Shown here in pieces: positions 10,212 through 21,348 of a stretch of 64,000 nt of DNA (position 1 is the first letter of the stretch; each line of letters starts with the position of its first letter). This stretch comes from Adiantum capillus-veneris. Its lineage: Eukaryota; Streptophyta; Polypodiopsida; Polypodiales; Pteridaceae. The stretch is taken from positions 83,152,843 to 83,216,842 of the forward strand of contig CM043950.1 of NCBI GenBank assembly GCA_014529385.2. Reading direction: 5' to 3'. Both the position numbers and the translations under genes were made by a program. Under the pieces are notes generated by a model, which saw only the letters and a program-made list of their open reading frames with translations, was not told the origin of the DNA and did not search any database.

Positions 10212-13200
10212 TTAAGAGATCTCTCTCTCATCCTCGCATAACTCAGCATAACTTCCTATATCTATATAGAGCTCTCCGTTTAAACACATATCCTCTGTTT
10301 CATTTTGTAGCTCCTCTGCATGCACCCCATATAGAGTAGTAGCATCTTGATGCTCGTCTGGCACCACCGCAGCGGCTTCTGATTGAGCATCTTCTCTGAT
10401 CTCCTCCATTGATGCCGTTGTGATTGGCACATGGTAGCCTTCATACGTCCTTGCACTACGAGGGGCTACCTCTATGACGTACCACCATTTTGATGTAGAC
10501 TTTGTAGGATGAAATATTACCTGCCAGAGCCACATAACTTACATGAGAGCTTTCAAGCACATAACTTGTAAAAGGGGGATGTTAACTATTTACATACTTA
10601 CTTGTTCACAATGCTCGGGTAGTACGAAAGTGTTGACGAGAGATGTCCATTTCTTAGTAGAATCCACCTCAAGAAAACCAGACTCTCCTCTAAGCACAGT
10701 AGCATTGCGACCCTCCATGATTATCTTGAACCATTGCACGTCAAACAAGCCGACAAAAAATCCTCTGTAATCGATCCTCAAAGTCTCTTGTAGCGTGCCG
10801 AAGTAAGTGAGTTCCGCCACCACAGGATCTGCATCAGAGGAACGTCGTCGACTAGACTGTTCAAATTTTGCCATGATTCCACAATCTTGAGTAAAACGCT
10901 TTTTGTCGATCCGTTCCACCCTAAAATGTCGACCTTTACACCATGCTGCTGTGTATGACTTATACTACAACGAACAAAGATTATGAGTGGCCGTTCAAAC
11001 GTTTAGAAATAAAGTCACTAGCTAGTCGTACATTGCAAACTTACCTTGGTCGCGTAACCCCGAGAGTACTCCCACTCTTCCTCCGTCACTTCGTCACCGC
11101 ATTGTTGTGCGCTTTTCAATTGGTTGTGAAACCATCTTAAGCTCATGAATGTTGGTAGGCTTTCCAGACCTGTCGGATAGTGCATCGGTGGTCGTCTTCC
11201 CCATCTCCACTCGATTCGTGCCCTTTGTTGCTCTTGCTTTGCATCCTCATATTGTGAAATCCACTTTTGCATCACTGGATTGTGAAGCATGCAAAATCGG
11301 TTGATTTTAGCCTCTAGATCTTCCGTCATCTTCTTCTCAACACCGAGATTGCACATGACAATCCCAGATATGCGATCATCATCTATGGTTCGCCATAGCG
11401 TGTCCTGGGCTTTATCAAATCCGTCTAGCCACTCTCCAATGTACACTAGGGACTCTGATACCAACCAACCTTCTGCCATGCTACCCTCCGGACGTGCCTT
11501 TTGACACACATATCCCTTAAGCATTTTCATGAAACGTTCTAAGAAGAACATCCATCTCGAATGAACTGTGCCAGCTATTTCCACCTCATCAACTATGTGA
11601 ACAAGAAGATGCACCTGAATGCTTAGCATGGTAGTAGGAAAATGTTTCTCAAACATGCACACAAGCTCCGCAGCCTTTAGTTTGGCGAATGGTATGGAGT
11701 CTACGTTGATCTCCTTTTGTGAGATCCATTGCACCAGCTTTGCAAGTTTGTAGATTGTGTTACGGATGTCGAGAGACAAACATCCCTCAATGGCAACCGG
11801 TAAAATAAACTATAAAGTATGTGCAACAATGATATTAAAGTCCACATTTTATGCAATGATATTAAAGTCCACTATGAACGTACCTGACACATTTTATGCC
11901 AATCGTGTGACTTCAAACCGGTAAGCTTTCCTTCTTTAGTAAAACACGTTCGGAGCGAGTGCATTACGCCAGTGGGGGTCCGCAAAGATCGAATGGTCTC
12001 TTTTACTTTGCGTTCTTGGGCTCCTGTGAAAATCCATGGTGCTTTAGGGAGTTTTATCGATCCATCAGACGCTGTTTGCGGCCAATATTTCTCCATACGA
12101 TCCACATTTCTAAGGTCAACTCTGGCTCCCAAAGTATCTTTCTTGCCAGTCAGATGGTCCCATAGTAGATTACCCACATTCTTGAATATGTGCATTGGAT
12201 CGAGCAAGTGATTGATCATGAGTCGGGGCCAGTATGGTAACTCGTACCATAGAGATAGTCTCTTCATCCCTGGAGGAAATCCGTCATCGCACATCTCCTT
12301 CTGCTCTAACCATGCTTGTGCAGACATCCTTGGTGGCTCTCTTCCCAAAAAGCCGTCGCGTAACACATGATTCTCTGGAAGATACGCTTGATGACCTTCG
12401 TAGATTTGCTTCTTCAGTGAGGGCGCCCTACGTGCATTCAGTCTAGGTCCATATGTGACACATGCTCTGTATCCGCTTGTTTGAAGCCCTGCATGTATAC
12501 ACATGATAATAGATCAACTATGGGAAAAAACAAGATTTACAGTGTCTGAGTGAGGAGTGTCAATAGATCACCTGAGCATTCTGTTAGCTCGGGATAGTCA
12601 TGCATGGTCCACATTAGAATGCCTCTGATCAAAGCATTCCGTCGTCCTGTGTGCCGGCTCATATCCACCACCTCTATGCCAATCCACAATTGTTGTAGGT
12701 CTTCCAATAGTGGACGAAGATACACATCCATATTCTCCACTTTATATCGCCCTGGCACAATCAAGCTTAGCCATAGGTGCCCCTTCTTCGTAGTCAACCA
12801 CGGGGGAATGTTGTAGTTGACGATGACAACGGGCCATACACTGTAAGATGTTGATCTTTGACCAAATGGATTTACGCCATCCATAGCCAGGCCTAAGCGC
12901 AAATTTCGAGCTTCCCTGGCAAAATCTGACCATGTTCCATCTATATGTTTCCAGGCTACGCAATCTGCAGGAATTTGTAGCACACCATCCGAAGATTTAT
13001 TATCCTCATGCCATGATTCTAGGGCGGCCATGGACTTACATTCGAAGAAATGCTTGATGCAAGGAAGCAGAGGAAAATGTCGCAAAACCTTTTGTGGAAT
13101 TTTTGTCCCGTGGAGATCTACTCGATATCTTTCGGAATCACATTTCGGACACTTCTCCATGTCTATGTATTCCCCTCTGAAAAGAATGCAGTCATTAGGA

Positions 13201-13940
13201 CAAGCGTGGATAGAATTGTAATCCATTCCCAAGTTTCGCAAAATCTTTCTTGCTTCATCTCGGGAATCTGGCATCACATTGTCAGCTGGCAGTATGTGCT
13301 CTTTAAGCAATCTACACAACATAAAAATACGATACAGTCGTGTAAAAATCTATCAGATCATTATACATTTAGAGTTTTATTAAAGTAAACTAATTGTAAT
13401 AGATCACCTGAAAAGCGCTGTGACGCTAGTGTCACTCCATCCAAACTTTGCCTGCATGTTGAGAAGAACCAGGAGTGCTTTCAATCTAGACATACGTGCT
13501 CCATTATACAATGGCGTATCGGCTTCACTTTTCATATCATCATAGATAAGCCTTTCTGAATCCATGATCGTCTCAATCATTTCATCAATCTCGGGCTCAA
13601 ACATTGCCTCGTTGGGAATGTTCTCTGCATGATCATCCCCCGAGCTGTCAGAGGCTACATCTTGTGGCCTCACATATGCTGCTTGACCAAAGAGCATGCG
13701 AACATGTCTATTGGGTTGCAAGATTGCTGCTTGTTGGCCAGCGTCAGAGTCCGACGAGTTATAATTAGCAACAACTCGATCTATAATAGATGGATTGAAC
13801 TCGCCAAATTCGCGAACATGCTGCAAAGAAACACGTCTTGTCCGTCGCACAGCATGCTTACATTGATTACAAGGACATAAGACCCTCGTTGAGAGATAGG
13901 TGTTTCGGTTGGACGGTCCCACATCCTCGTCACTACTCAT
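10212..13940 (-). CDS. CACTA transposase, TNP2/Transposase_21 type, six exons, apparently intact
   Basis: Predicted exons (minus): 13940-13408, 13311-12572, 12488-11884, 11809-11045, 10964-10602, 10520-10212. They sum to 3,315 bp, exactly 1,105 codons with the stop, and every junction preserves the family motif. Domains in order: transposase-associated region with LCPCNQCKH; Transposase_21 with CPNDCILFRGEY and CPKC, LGLAMDGVNPFG, YNIPPWL and VYLRPLLEDLQQLW; then LDPMHIFKNV and KSHDWHK; DUF4218-like IHLLVH/TVHSRWMFFLERFMK; and DUF4216-like GLFDVQWFK. It cuts and joins the element ends in the nucleus. No stop or frameshift was seen. The start ATG at 13940 is the first in the frame; further upstream is a (CT)n tract. 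Exon limits are mine and untested against RNA. Confidence 0.88.
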
Positions 13941-13997
13941 AATGAGGATAAAAATCTTATAACTTGGACAACAAATTTAATATTCTATTGGAATTCT

Positions 13998-14000
<3 letters not shown>

Positions 14001-14057
<57 letters not shown>
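14001..14057. repeat. (TC)n microsatellite, upstream of CACTA transposase
   Basis: Uninterrupted TC run of about 57 bp, 60 bp upstream of the transposase start. Pyrimidine tracts near plant start sites are common; a regulatory role is not shown. Confidence 0.95.
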
Positions 14058-14059
<2 letters not shown>

Positions 14060-14335
14060 CTCACATTCTCTAGTCATGTCCAATCCCCGCACACCTCGGT
14101 CTAGAGGTGCACGGAGATCAGAACCACCGGGTTATAATCTTGTCTTTATTGGTCAATACCTATATTTGTGGGTACAAGAAATCTACAGATCCACGTCTAC
14201 ATGATACTGCATGTAGTGGACAAAACCCCTTTGCCTCTTCTCTAGCTGTAGCACTTCACAGCATCTTAACATCTTTTCACAGTAGATCTTTTCACTGTTC
14301 GTCTAACTCTAAACCCTAAATCGTAAGTAATTCTT

Positions 14336-15220
14336 GCGTGGACTCGATCTAACGTAAATAAGCGTAAATCTAAATAAACGTAAATCTAACTAAAAATAAA
14401 CCTAAATCTAATTTAACGTAAGTCTACATCTAACCTAATCTTTAACGTCTTTTGGGATAGTTTCCTACGACGTTAAAACTCTCTTCTTCTTGTGTGTGTG
14501 TGTGTGTGTGTGGGGGGGGAGGTAAACGTAAATAAACCTAAGTCTAATCTAATATAACATAAATCTAAATCTAACGTAAATTATGTTATATTAAAAACAA
14601 AGAACTAAACTAACAGGGATTATAAGAACCTTAAAACTGATTTAACACATAATTTTTCACATAACTCGGCAAGAGTTGGCATTCTCATCACTAAAGATGT
14701 GAGATTTAACTTCCGGCGGTGACCCTGCCTCATCTCCATCCACATCTGACGACACCAATTGGCCCTTTGGACCGTTCTTGCTCTTGTTACTAACTTTGAA
14801 GTTGCTGTTATAAATGACTAGAGGTTGTCTAGATGGTCATTGTCGGGGATGTAGTGACTCTTGCTGCCCTGAAGATCCACCTTCTTCCCTATCTTCTGAA
14901 GACATTTCACCAGTACTTTTGGATCGACGGACCCACCATGAGTGAAGGCAGCAATACCCTATATTCCATTGAGGGCTTTCTTCACCCGCTTCATGCAGGC
15001 ATCGCAGTCTATGGAGACCTAAATCTAATCTAATATAACGAAAATCTAGATCTAGCGTAACTAAACGTAAATCTAACTAAAAATAAACCTAAATCTAATC
15101 TAATTTAACTTAAATAAACCTAAATCTAATTTAACTAAAGTTTACATCTAACCTAATCTTTAACGTCTTTTAGGATAGTTTCCTACGACGTTATAACTCT
15201 CTTCTTCTTGTGTGTGTGCG
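14336..15220. repeat. Direct duplication of a CGTAAATCTAA-rich block inside CACTA 5' region
   Basis: Two copies, about 14351-14510 and 15057-15216, share ACGTAAATCTAACTAAAAAT, CTAACCTAATCTTTAACGTC, TAGTTTCCTACGACGTTA and a TGTGTGTG tail. Within each, AACGTAAATCTAA / AACCTAAATCTAA units recur in tandem. A third shorter piece (CTACGACGTTAAATTAGTTT) is at about 15386. The block is non-coding and lies in the 5' leader or promoter region of the element. Confidence 0.85.
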
Positions 15221-15635
15221 CGTGTGTGGATGTGTGTGCCAATAAAAAGAGATAAATGGTATAACCTTTCTATCACCTATGCCAAGTATGATAGATTGGT
15301 TTTGCCATTTCCCTCTTGAATAATAGGTCTTGAGTTCAACTCCTCGTCGGCTAGATCTTTAGGTCTTTTAATTTTAATTAGTTTCCTACGACGTTAAATT
15401 AGTTTCTCTCTCTTTCTCTCTCAATGTGTGTGCGTTTTTTTGTTTATGCATGTTTTCTCTCTCTTTTCCTCTCTCAATGTTCGGTTTTTTGTTTATGCAT
15501 GTTCTCTCTCTCTTTTCCTCTCTCAATGTGTGCGTTTTTTGTTTATGCATGCTCTCTCTCTCTCTTTTCCTCTCTCAATGTGTGTGTGCATTCTTTGTTT
15601 ATGTATGTGTGTGTGCGTTTTTGTTTATGTTTGTA

Positions 15636-15639
<4 letters not shown>

Positions 15640-15691
<52 letters not shown>

Positions 15692-15698
15692 AACACTA

Positions 15699-15740
<42 letters not shown>

Positions 15741-15811
15741 GGAGAGAGAAAGAGGGGAAGGGAACATGAGAGTGAGGAGAGGGAAGGAGCATACCTGGGT
15801 CTCCTTCCTCT

Positions 15812-15885
<74 letters not shown>
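15640..15885. repeat. Compound dinucleotide microsatellites (TC, TG, GA, TG, GA)
   Basis: Consecutive runs: (TC)n at about 15642-15688, (TG)n 15700-15722, (GA)n 15722-15741, (TG)n 15818-15850 and (GA)n 15853-15882. Long Cys-Val or Leu-Ser open frames across them are an artefact of the repeats. Confidence 0.9.
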
Positions 15886-15892
<7 letters not shown>

Positions 15893-15911
15893 CGTTACCT
15901 GCTCCTTGCTT

Positions 15912-15960
15912 GAGGGCGCCGAAAAACTCAGATTTGAGATCTGAGTTTTTGGGCGCTCTC
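15912..15960. repeat. 22-bp-arm inverted repeat (hairpin) in CACTA subterminal region
   Basis: Arms 15912-15933 and 15939-15960 are inverse complements with two mismatches around the shared core AAAAACTCAGAT, with a 5-nt loop. It lies just inside the GCGACG subterminal array at the 5' end of the element. Confidence 0.9.
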
Positions 15961-15991
15961 TGTTATTTTTTTAGCCAAGCCGGCATCGCTA

Positions 15992-16080
15992 TGAGCGTCG
16001 CAAATTTACTTGTAAATTTGCGACGCTCAGGGGGACGCCGGGATTTTTTTTTTTGAGCGTCGCTGTGTGAGCGTCGCTAA
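15992..16080. repeat. Subterminal GCGACG repeats with a perfect 18-bp-arm hairpin, 5' side
   Basis: Arms 15992-16009 and 16012-16029 (TGAGCGTCGCAAATTTAC and its exact inverse) are separated by two bases. Further AGCGTCGCT units follow to 16080. The GCGTCGC core is shared with the 3' subterminal array, so these are the likely binding sites for the TNPA-like protein. Confidence 0.9.
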
Positions 16081-16089
16081 TATGAATAG

Positions 16090-16101
16090 CCTCTTGTAGT
16101 G
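16090..16101 (-). repeat. CACTA terminal inverted repeat, 5' end of element
   Basis: CCTCTTGTAGTG, exact inverse of 8099-8110. The TCT target duplication follows at 16102-16104. Confidence 0.95.
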
Positions 16102-16104
16102 TCT

Positions 16105-16839
16105 CTTTCTTTGAGGACACTATGAAGACTGGACAATTATCATTGATGTGTTCGTAGAGAGAGCAACCCAATCCTATGCGTTTCTGGTTGCATTGAGGTC
16201 TCTCTCATGCTTATCTGTAGAAGTTTTGGTCTGCCATTTGGGAAGCCCATGGTCAAGCCAAGGAGACTATGGGGACCCATGTTAAAGTGTTTGCAAATCG
16301 TATGTCGTGTGTGTTCACCACGGAACTGCTCTACGAGCCAGAGAACAACCTCTTCTTCAGCAGCAACCATGACATGACATGGAGGAAGAACAGGAAGATA
16401 TGCAGCCTTGGATATTTAAAACAACTACTACCAAGCCCCTCACAGATCGAGCCTACTTTCTTGTCACATTGGTGGTGCCAAAATCCAACAACTAGAGGAT
16501 CAAAGTGGTTTACGAGGGAAGGGCACGTTCCCTACGATTTATGGAAATTGGGTGAGGATGGTGCCACCTCCCCGCCATACGCAAGTATGGTTTTTCCTTT
16601 TTTTTGGGCACAAGCATCCCATGCACCTAATGCATCTCTTTGCATCTATTATCTATATGATATAAAAATAATTCTGCTTAAAACAATGACTAACTCCTAG
16701 TTTCAATCATGTTGCGAGGTCATTGAGCTTCTGAGGCAACTTCAAGAAGAGATGATACAAAATCTTGAGGATCAGCAATGACACGATATTCAAGGTACAT
16801 ACCAATACTCCATACTTTGGATTTCTTATGAGAAATGCA
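16105..16839. other. Unassigned interval right of the CACTA element
   Basis: A plus-strand open frame at 16269-16700 (143 codons) has no domain I recognise. It could be the 5' part of the gypsy body that follows, because the orientation agrees, but no motif supports this. Confidence 0.3.
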
Positions 16840-17812
16840 ACCAAGTCTTTTGTGCGTTCAAGCTCATACTGTCTAGGGCACCAATGGTCTAGCCACCTCA
16901 GTGGGACTTATCATTCCATGTATTTGTGGATGCATCGGACATAGCCATTGGCTCAATACTTATGCAAGATAGAGTGCCAAAATGGTACCAACCAGCTTAT
17001 TATTCAAGCCAACGGCTAAGTCCTCTTGAGAAGGTATATTCACATATTGAGCAGGAGGCCCTTCACATGATATACTCTGCAAAAAAGTCTAGACACAATC
17101 TATTAGGAGCCATATGAATTTTCCATGTTGATCACCTAATGTTATTCTATTTAGTGGCCAAGCAAGCACTTCATGGAAATTTTTCTCGATGGATGCTTAT
17201 ACTCTTAAAATTTGATTTCTCAATGGATCATATACCCAACAAGCTACACGCAGTAGCCAAATATCTATCCTTCTTGGATGCCAATGATCTGCAAGAACAT
17301 GTACAAGGTCAGGGAGTCAATGATGACCTACCATATGAAAAGTTGCTCATAGTAGTAATTCAACCAATTGATTGGCTAGAGGAGATGATGGATCTATTAC
17401 AAATTGTGTTGTTACCTAAAAGATTTAGCTAAGATCAAAGGAAGCAAATAGCATTGTAGAGCATACATTTCAAAGTCATAGCCAATCAACTCTATAGAAA
17501 ATATGTGCAATTGAGAATTTATGCCGGGGTGTGCACCCCCATGAGCAAGAAGCTATGCTATGGGAAGCTCACAAAGGCACCAGATTAGATCACTTTGCTG
17601 GAGAAGCAACATCATGTAAGATACTAGAAACAAGGCTTTGGTGGCCCACAATATTTAAGGATGTTGTAGCCCATGTCAAGATGTGTGATCCTTGCAAAAA
17701 TTTAGGGCAAATAGGCCCAAATGACCGGATGAGGCACAAACCAATCTTGCCGCTAGGACCATTTGAGGAATGGGGTTTGGAATTTGTAGGGCCGTTCAAT
17801 CTATCAGACACA
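16840..17812 (+). pseudogene. Ty3/gypsy RNase H and integrase zinc-finger fragment
   Basis: The plus strand reads the start of the RNase H domain (FVDASDIAIGSILMQ, about 16920-16965), YYSSQRLSPLEKVYSHIEQEAL, then after a stop the FHVDH block and HIPNKLHAVAKYLSFL. A second frame (17531-17812) is the integrase HHCC region: HKGTRLDHFAGEATSCKIL, LWWPTIFKDV, CDPCKN, then WGLEFVGPF carrying the first catalytic Asp position as Glu. The match stops abruptly at about 17812 where CACTA-2 sequence begins. RT upstream and the integrase core downstream are missing. Stops at 17115 and 17430 show it is dead. Confidence 0.85.
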
Positions 17813-17936
17813 AAAAAGAAGAACAAAAAGTCAAGAAGGTTATTTCGGAGTTTAAAACTCCAACAGGTTGCACGCGCTATTTGAAGACCGCTTTCACTAG
17901 AGACAATGACTCGGTGGTTTTAAGTCTCATGATTGG
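17813..17936 (+). pseudogene. CACTA-2 transposase fragment, part 1
   Basis: Reads KVKKVISEFKTPTGCTRYL and FTRDN, matching KVKETIRSLRTPTG and CFTKEG of the intact transposase (about 12010-11930). It ends at the TSD ATTGG of the LTR insertion. With the insertion removed, 17932-17936 joins 23851 to give the family motif KSHDWHK in frame. Confidence 0.85.
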
Positions 17937-18429
17937 TGCTACAGACGGGAGCGTAGATAGCCCTGCAAAATACCAAAAACAATATACTGCAAGCCGTAAA
18001 ACGGACAAATCTCCATACCTGGAAAATCCACGAGCACATAATCGATGCTATACGCGAACAGAGAGAGATAAAGAGCGGGAGAGAGAGAAAGAACATGCCC
18101 AGGCGCACCTCCGAGAGCGGAGTGCTACGCCTGGCATGGCGAGAGAGAAGAGGGGAGAGGAGAGAAGAAGTACACAGGCACTGGGTGCAATCTCCCCCCG
18201 TGCAAGAGTGACCATTTCCCTCTTGCATGTATTTCATTTATAGATTTCTTCAATGGTCAATGGGATCAGTACAAACCGGCCGGTCGGACATAATTGGCCA
18301 AATCTCATAAAGAGCTTTTGAATAATCAAATCTACATAAAATGTAACATCCTTCTTCATAATCCATTATCTGCTGATGCTTTTGCCACCTGTCAGCTGCG
18401 ATAGATAATAAAATATCAATTCTATAACA
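17937..18429 (-). repeat. 3' LTR of LARD-like element (493 bp)
   Basis: TG...CA ends. Inside, a purine-rich GGAGAGGTA just outside its right edge (inverse of 18430-18440) is the expected polypurine tract position. It is similar to 23373-23845 with scattered substitutions and small indels. Confidence 0.93.
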
Positions 18430-18853
18430 TACCTCTCCGTTGAAAAGCAATTGTCCTCAGTTGCGAAGATAAAAATCTGCAAACAATACTTGTAAAAAAC
18501 AATGATTAGAAATCTGTATCAAATAGTAACAAGATATATAAAATTAGACAATATTGCTTATGCCTGCCGTCATCCACATACTACCTATTCTAGTGTCCCA
18601 TACCACTAGAATAAGCAGTATATGTCACCCTGATGAATCAGGATATCATTGGTCACACTCATCATTAATCTAATAATGTCAAGTCTCATCACATAAACAC
18701 TGCCATAATAATCACCAGATACCAAATCCCAATCAAATTCCAATTCCATAGTATAAGTCCAAATCCAAATAACTTTCATTATGTACCCGGGTAACAAAAT
18801 CATACCAGTTGCAGTGGTGGCTAGCTACTGCTGCATGATTTTGTGATCGGTGT

Positions 18854-19076
18854 TGCCTAAATCGGCGAATCTACACCCGACGTGCTGCCTAAATCGGCGA
18901 ATCGTCATTGATGCTGCCGATATCGGCGGATCTGCATTTACCATTGTGAATAAATCTGCAATTTGTCAGTGTGCTACCTAAATCGACGGATCTGCATAGA
19001 TAATTAGTGTTGCCTAAATCGGCGAATCTACACCAAGATGAGCATTTACACACTGCCTAAATCGGCGGATCTATGT
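18854..19076 (+). repeat. Six spaced copies of a TGCCTAAATCGGCGAATCTA-type motif
   Basis: Copies start at 18854, 18886, 18915, 18975, 19011 and 19054. The shared core is TGCCTAAATCGGCGRATCT with few changes; the third reads TGCCGATATCGGCGGATCT. Spacing is irregular (32, 29, 60, 36 and 43 bp), with unrelated bases between. It lies near the 3' end of the LARD interior. Function unknown. Confidence 0.9.
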
Positions 19077-19079
19077 GTA

Positions 19080-20230
19080 TGTGACCAATGGACTAGACAA
19101 GACATAAAGGAGAAACAGTAAATTTACTCCGTTGTCGACATCACAGTGAAGTATATCACCAAAGGACTTACAAATGGTTGTGCACTATCCCAGAGCACCT
19201 TAGCTCGCATGAGTAGCTACATAGCTTACTGACAAATCATCTCAACAAAAATTCTTTCAATACAATTAGAGGGCATGAGCTTAGCAGTGTAAGAGGTAAT
19301 CATAAAATTGGATAAAATATGGTTAGGATACTAGTACGAAAGCTGTAAAACTGAGTTTGCAAAATAAAGTAAAGAGATTACTTATTTGACGTCCTCGCAT
19401 TATGGTATGCATAGGTTTTTGTGAATCCTTAAATGAGTTAGAGAAATGTAACAAAAACAAGTGAAGAACATGATAAAAACCTTTTGAGTAAGGTCAATCA
19501 AGATAGCTGCTTTATTTCCTTGAAAGTGTGGTAAACGAAATAAAGGTAACTGTGTGGAGTAGTGCTATTGTACAGCAACTAGTAAAATATAACAGGTGGC
19601 CATTTGAAGAGGAGGAAACCTACGAAATCTTAAAAATTTTAAAAGTGCAACCAATTGTAAGTCATCAATTAAGAATGCATGACATTTGATAACGTTGATC
19701 GATATAAGGAATTTCAGAAAGAGCATGCAATATAGCCTAGCCAGAGTTAGATGAATTTGCAAAAAGTGGTCACCGAGCAAGCTGACAGTAGGAGTATGAG
19801 CCTAGATCATTTTGTACCAGCTTATGCTAATTAAAAATATTAACCAACTGAAAATAAAATGCTAACAACATTGCTATGTATCGCAAAGGATTTAAAATAT
19901 TGTGCTCAGTACCGAAAAAAAAAGATCATGCAAATTATGCCATAAAAATCCACAAATTATAAGTAAAATAAAATCTCTGCAAATACTGTGATGGAATCTA
20001 TTTGAAGATATTAGTTATATAAACCTAGGTCTTATGATCACTTTATGAAGCTTGATTGTGGTCGTCTCCAGCATATCATTTCATAGTTGTGTTCCAAATA
20101 CTTTCTGCCTTAGTTAGTGTTGTTACCCATCACAAATTTGTACTATTCGTCAATATCCCTTAGTACGCTTCTAGTCAAATTTGTGCATACATTATCATCT
20201 AGTCGCATTGTAATTGTCGATGGGGCATAT
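19080..20230. other. LARD interior, non-coding
   Basis: AT-rich sequence with short chance open frames only on both strands. No protein domain or RNA gene recognised. Confidence 0.6.
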
Positions 20231-20246
20231 AGTCAATGTAATTCTA

Positions 20247-20248
20247 GG

Positions 20249-20282
<34 letters not shown>
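20247..20282. repeat. Poly-G tract, 31 consecutive G
   Basis: GGGG, A, then 31 uninterrupted G on the plus strand (20252-20282). Such a run can form G-quadruplexes and is prone to sequencing and assembly length error. Confidence 0.9.
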
Positions 20283-20285
<3 letters not shown>

Positions 20286-20289
20286 TATG

Positions 20290-21264
20290 AGTAGATGCTA
20301 GGGTATAGAGACGAAGATAAAGCTACATCACATATGTCATCATCCAGTATACTATGAGATGTGAAGGAACTTGCATTGTCTTTTTAGTGATTGAGACCAC
20401 TGATTAGAGTTATGAGTCCTCAGGTTGTTTATGCTATGGTGGGGTAATACGAGGAGAGACATTCACAGAGTGAGATGTTTGAGTGTGTGACAATAGAGAC
20501 TATACATTTAGAATAATGAGATCAAACGGACAGAATCTGGGTGGATCTAATCCATTATATGGGTACAAAATTAAAATGAAGTAAAGGGAAAGACTACTAA
20601 AAGCCTAAAGTCTGAGGCTAAAATCATTATATGTAGGGTTTAGGGTTTATTATTGACTCATACCACCAACACAAACCACCCACTCTGCTTTTGCAGCACA
20701 CAAGATAACTAGACTGTCATGTAAGGGAGAGTGGAACTGCCATTCATATCTCCAATTGTTACATTATTTGCTAAGACACTTGCGATTCTCTCACATTATT
20801 TGCTAATACGATGCCTAGGTATTAAAGAAAATGAAGTAAGGTGAAAGACTAAAACAAAAATTCTATGAATATCAAACTGAAATCATCGTTGTCGTCATCG
20901 GCAAGTCCAGTGGATACCCGGCATTGGGTGTCGTCTCAAAAAGTATTGTATCAATGTAGCAGAAAGGCGAGAAATGAAATGAAATAAAATGTTACATTAA
21001 ATGCCTTTGAAGGTCAGGATTACATTTTGAGTTGAAACTGATACAGTCGATCAGTGTGAATCAAATCCATTGTTTGGGTACTAAAATAAAATGAAGTAAA
21101 GTGCAAGACTAAACTTAAAACCTAAAAGCGTAAGGCTAAAATCGTCATCCTCATCATCGATTCTCGTGGGTGACTGGCAACTCGTGTGTATCTGAGAGAA
21201 AGTATGGCAAGGGCCGTCGAAGAGCTTCTGCAATGGCCGTCGCGGTAAGGAATCGTAGTCGTAG

Positions 21265-21348
<84 letters not shown>

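Larger units (their letters stand above)
8099..16101 (-). mobile_element. Complete CACTA (En/Spm) DNA transposon, 8,003 bp
   Basis: The element starts CACTACAAGAGG (8099-8110) and ends with the exact inverse CCTCTTGTAGTG (16090-16101). It is flanked by the 3-bp duplication TCT (8096-8098 and 16102-16104), as expected for CACTA transposition. Subterminal regions carry repeated AGCGACG-type units. Inside are two minus-strand split genes: a TNP2-type transposase (10212-13940) and a Transposase_24/TNPA-like product (8630-9941). Because the genes read leftward, the 5' end of the element is at 16101. Everything needed for an autonomous element appears to be present. Confidence 0.93.

Noticed and set aside
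15424-15944. Three overlapping plus-strand frames rich in Leu, Ser, Cys and Val
   Set aside because: They run through TC, TG and GA microsatellites in all frames at once, which is the result of low-complexity DNA lacking stops.
18854-19076. Possible CRISPR-like array
   Set aside because: Only six diverged 20-nt units with unequal spacers of 9-40 bp, inside a plant LTR element. Nothing links it to CRISPR.
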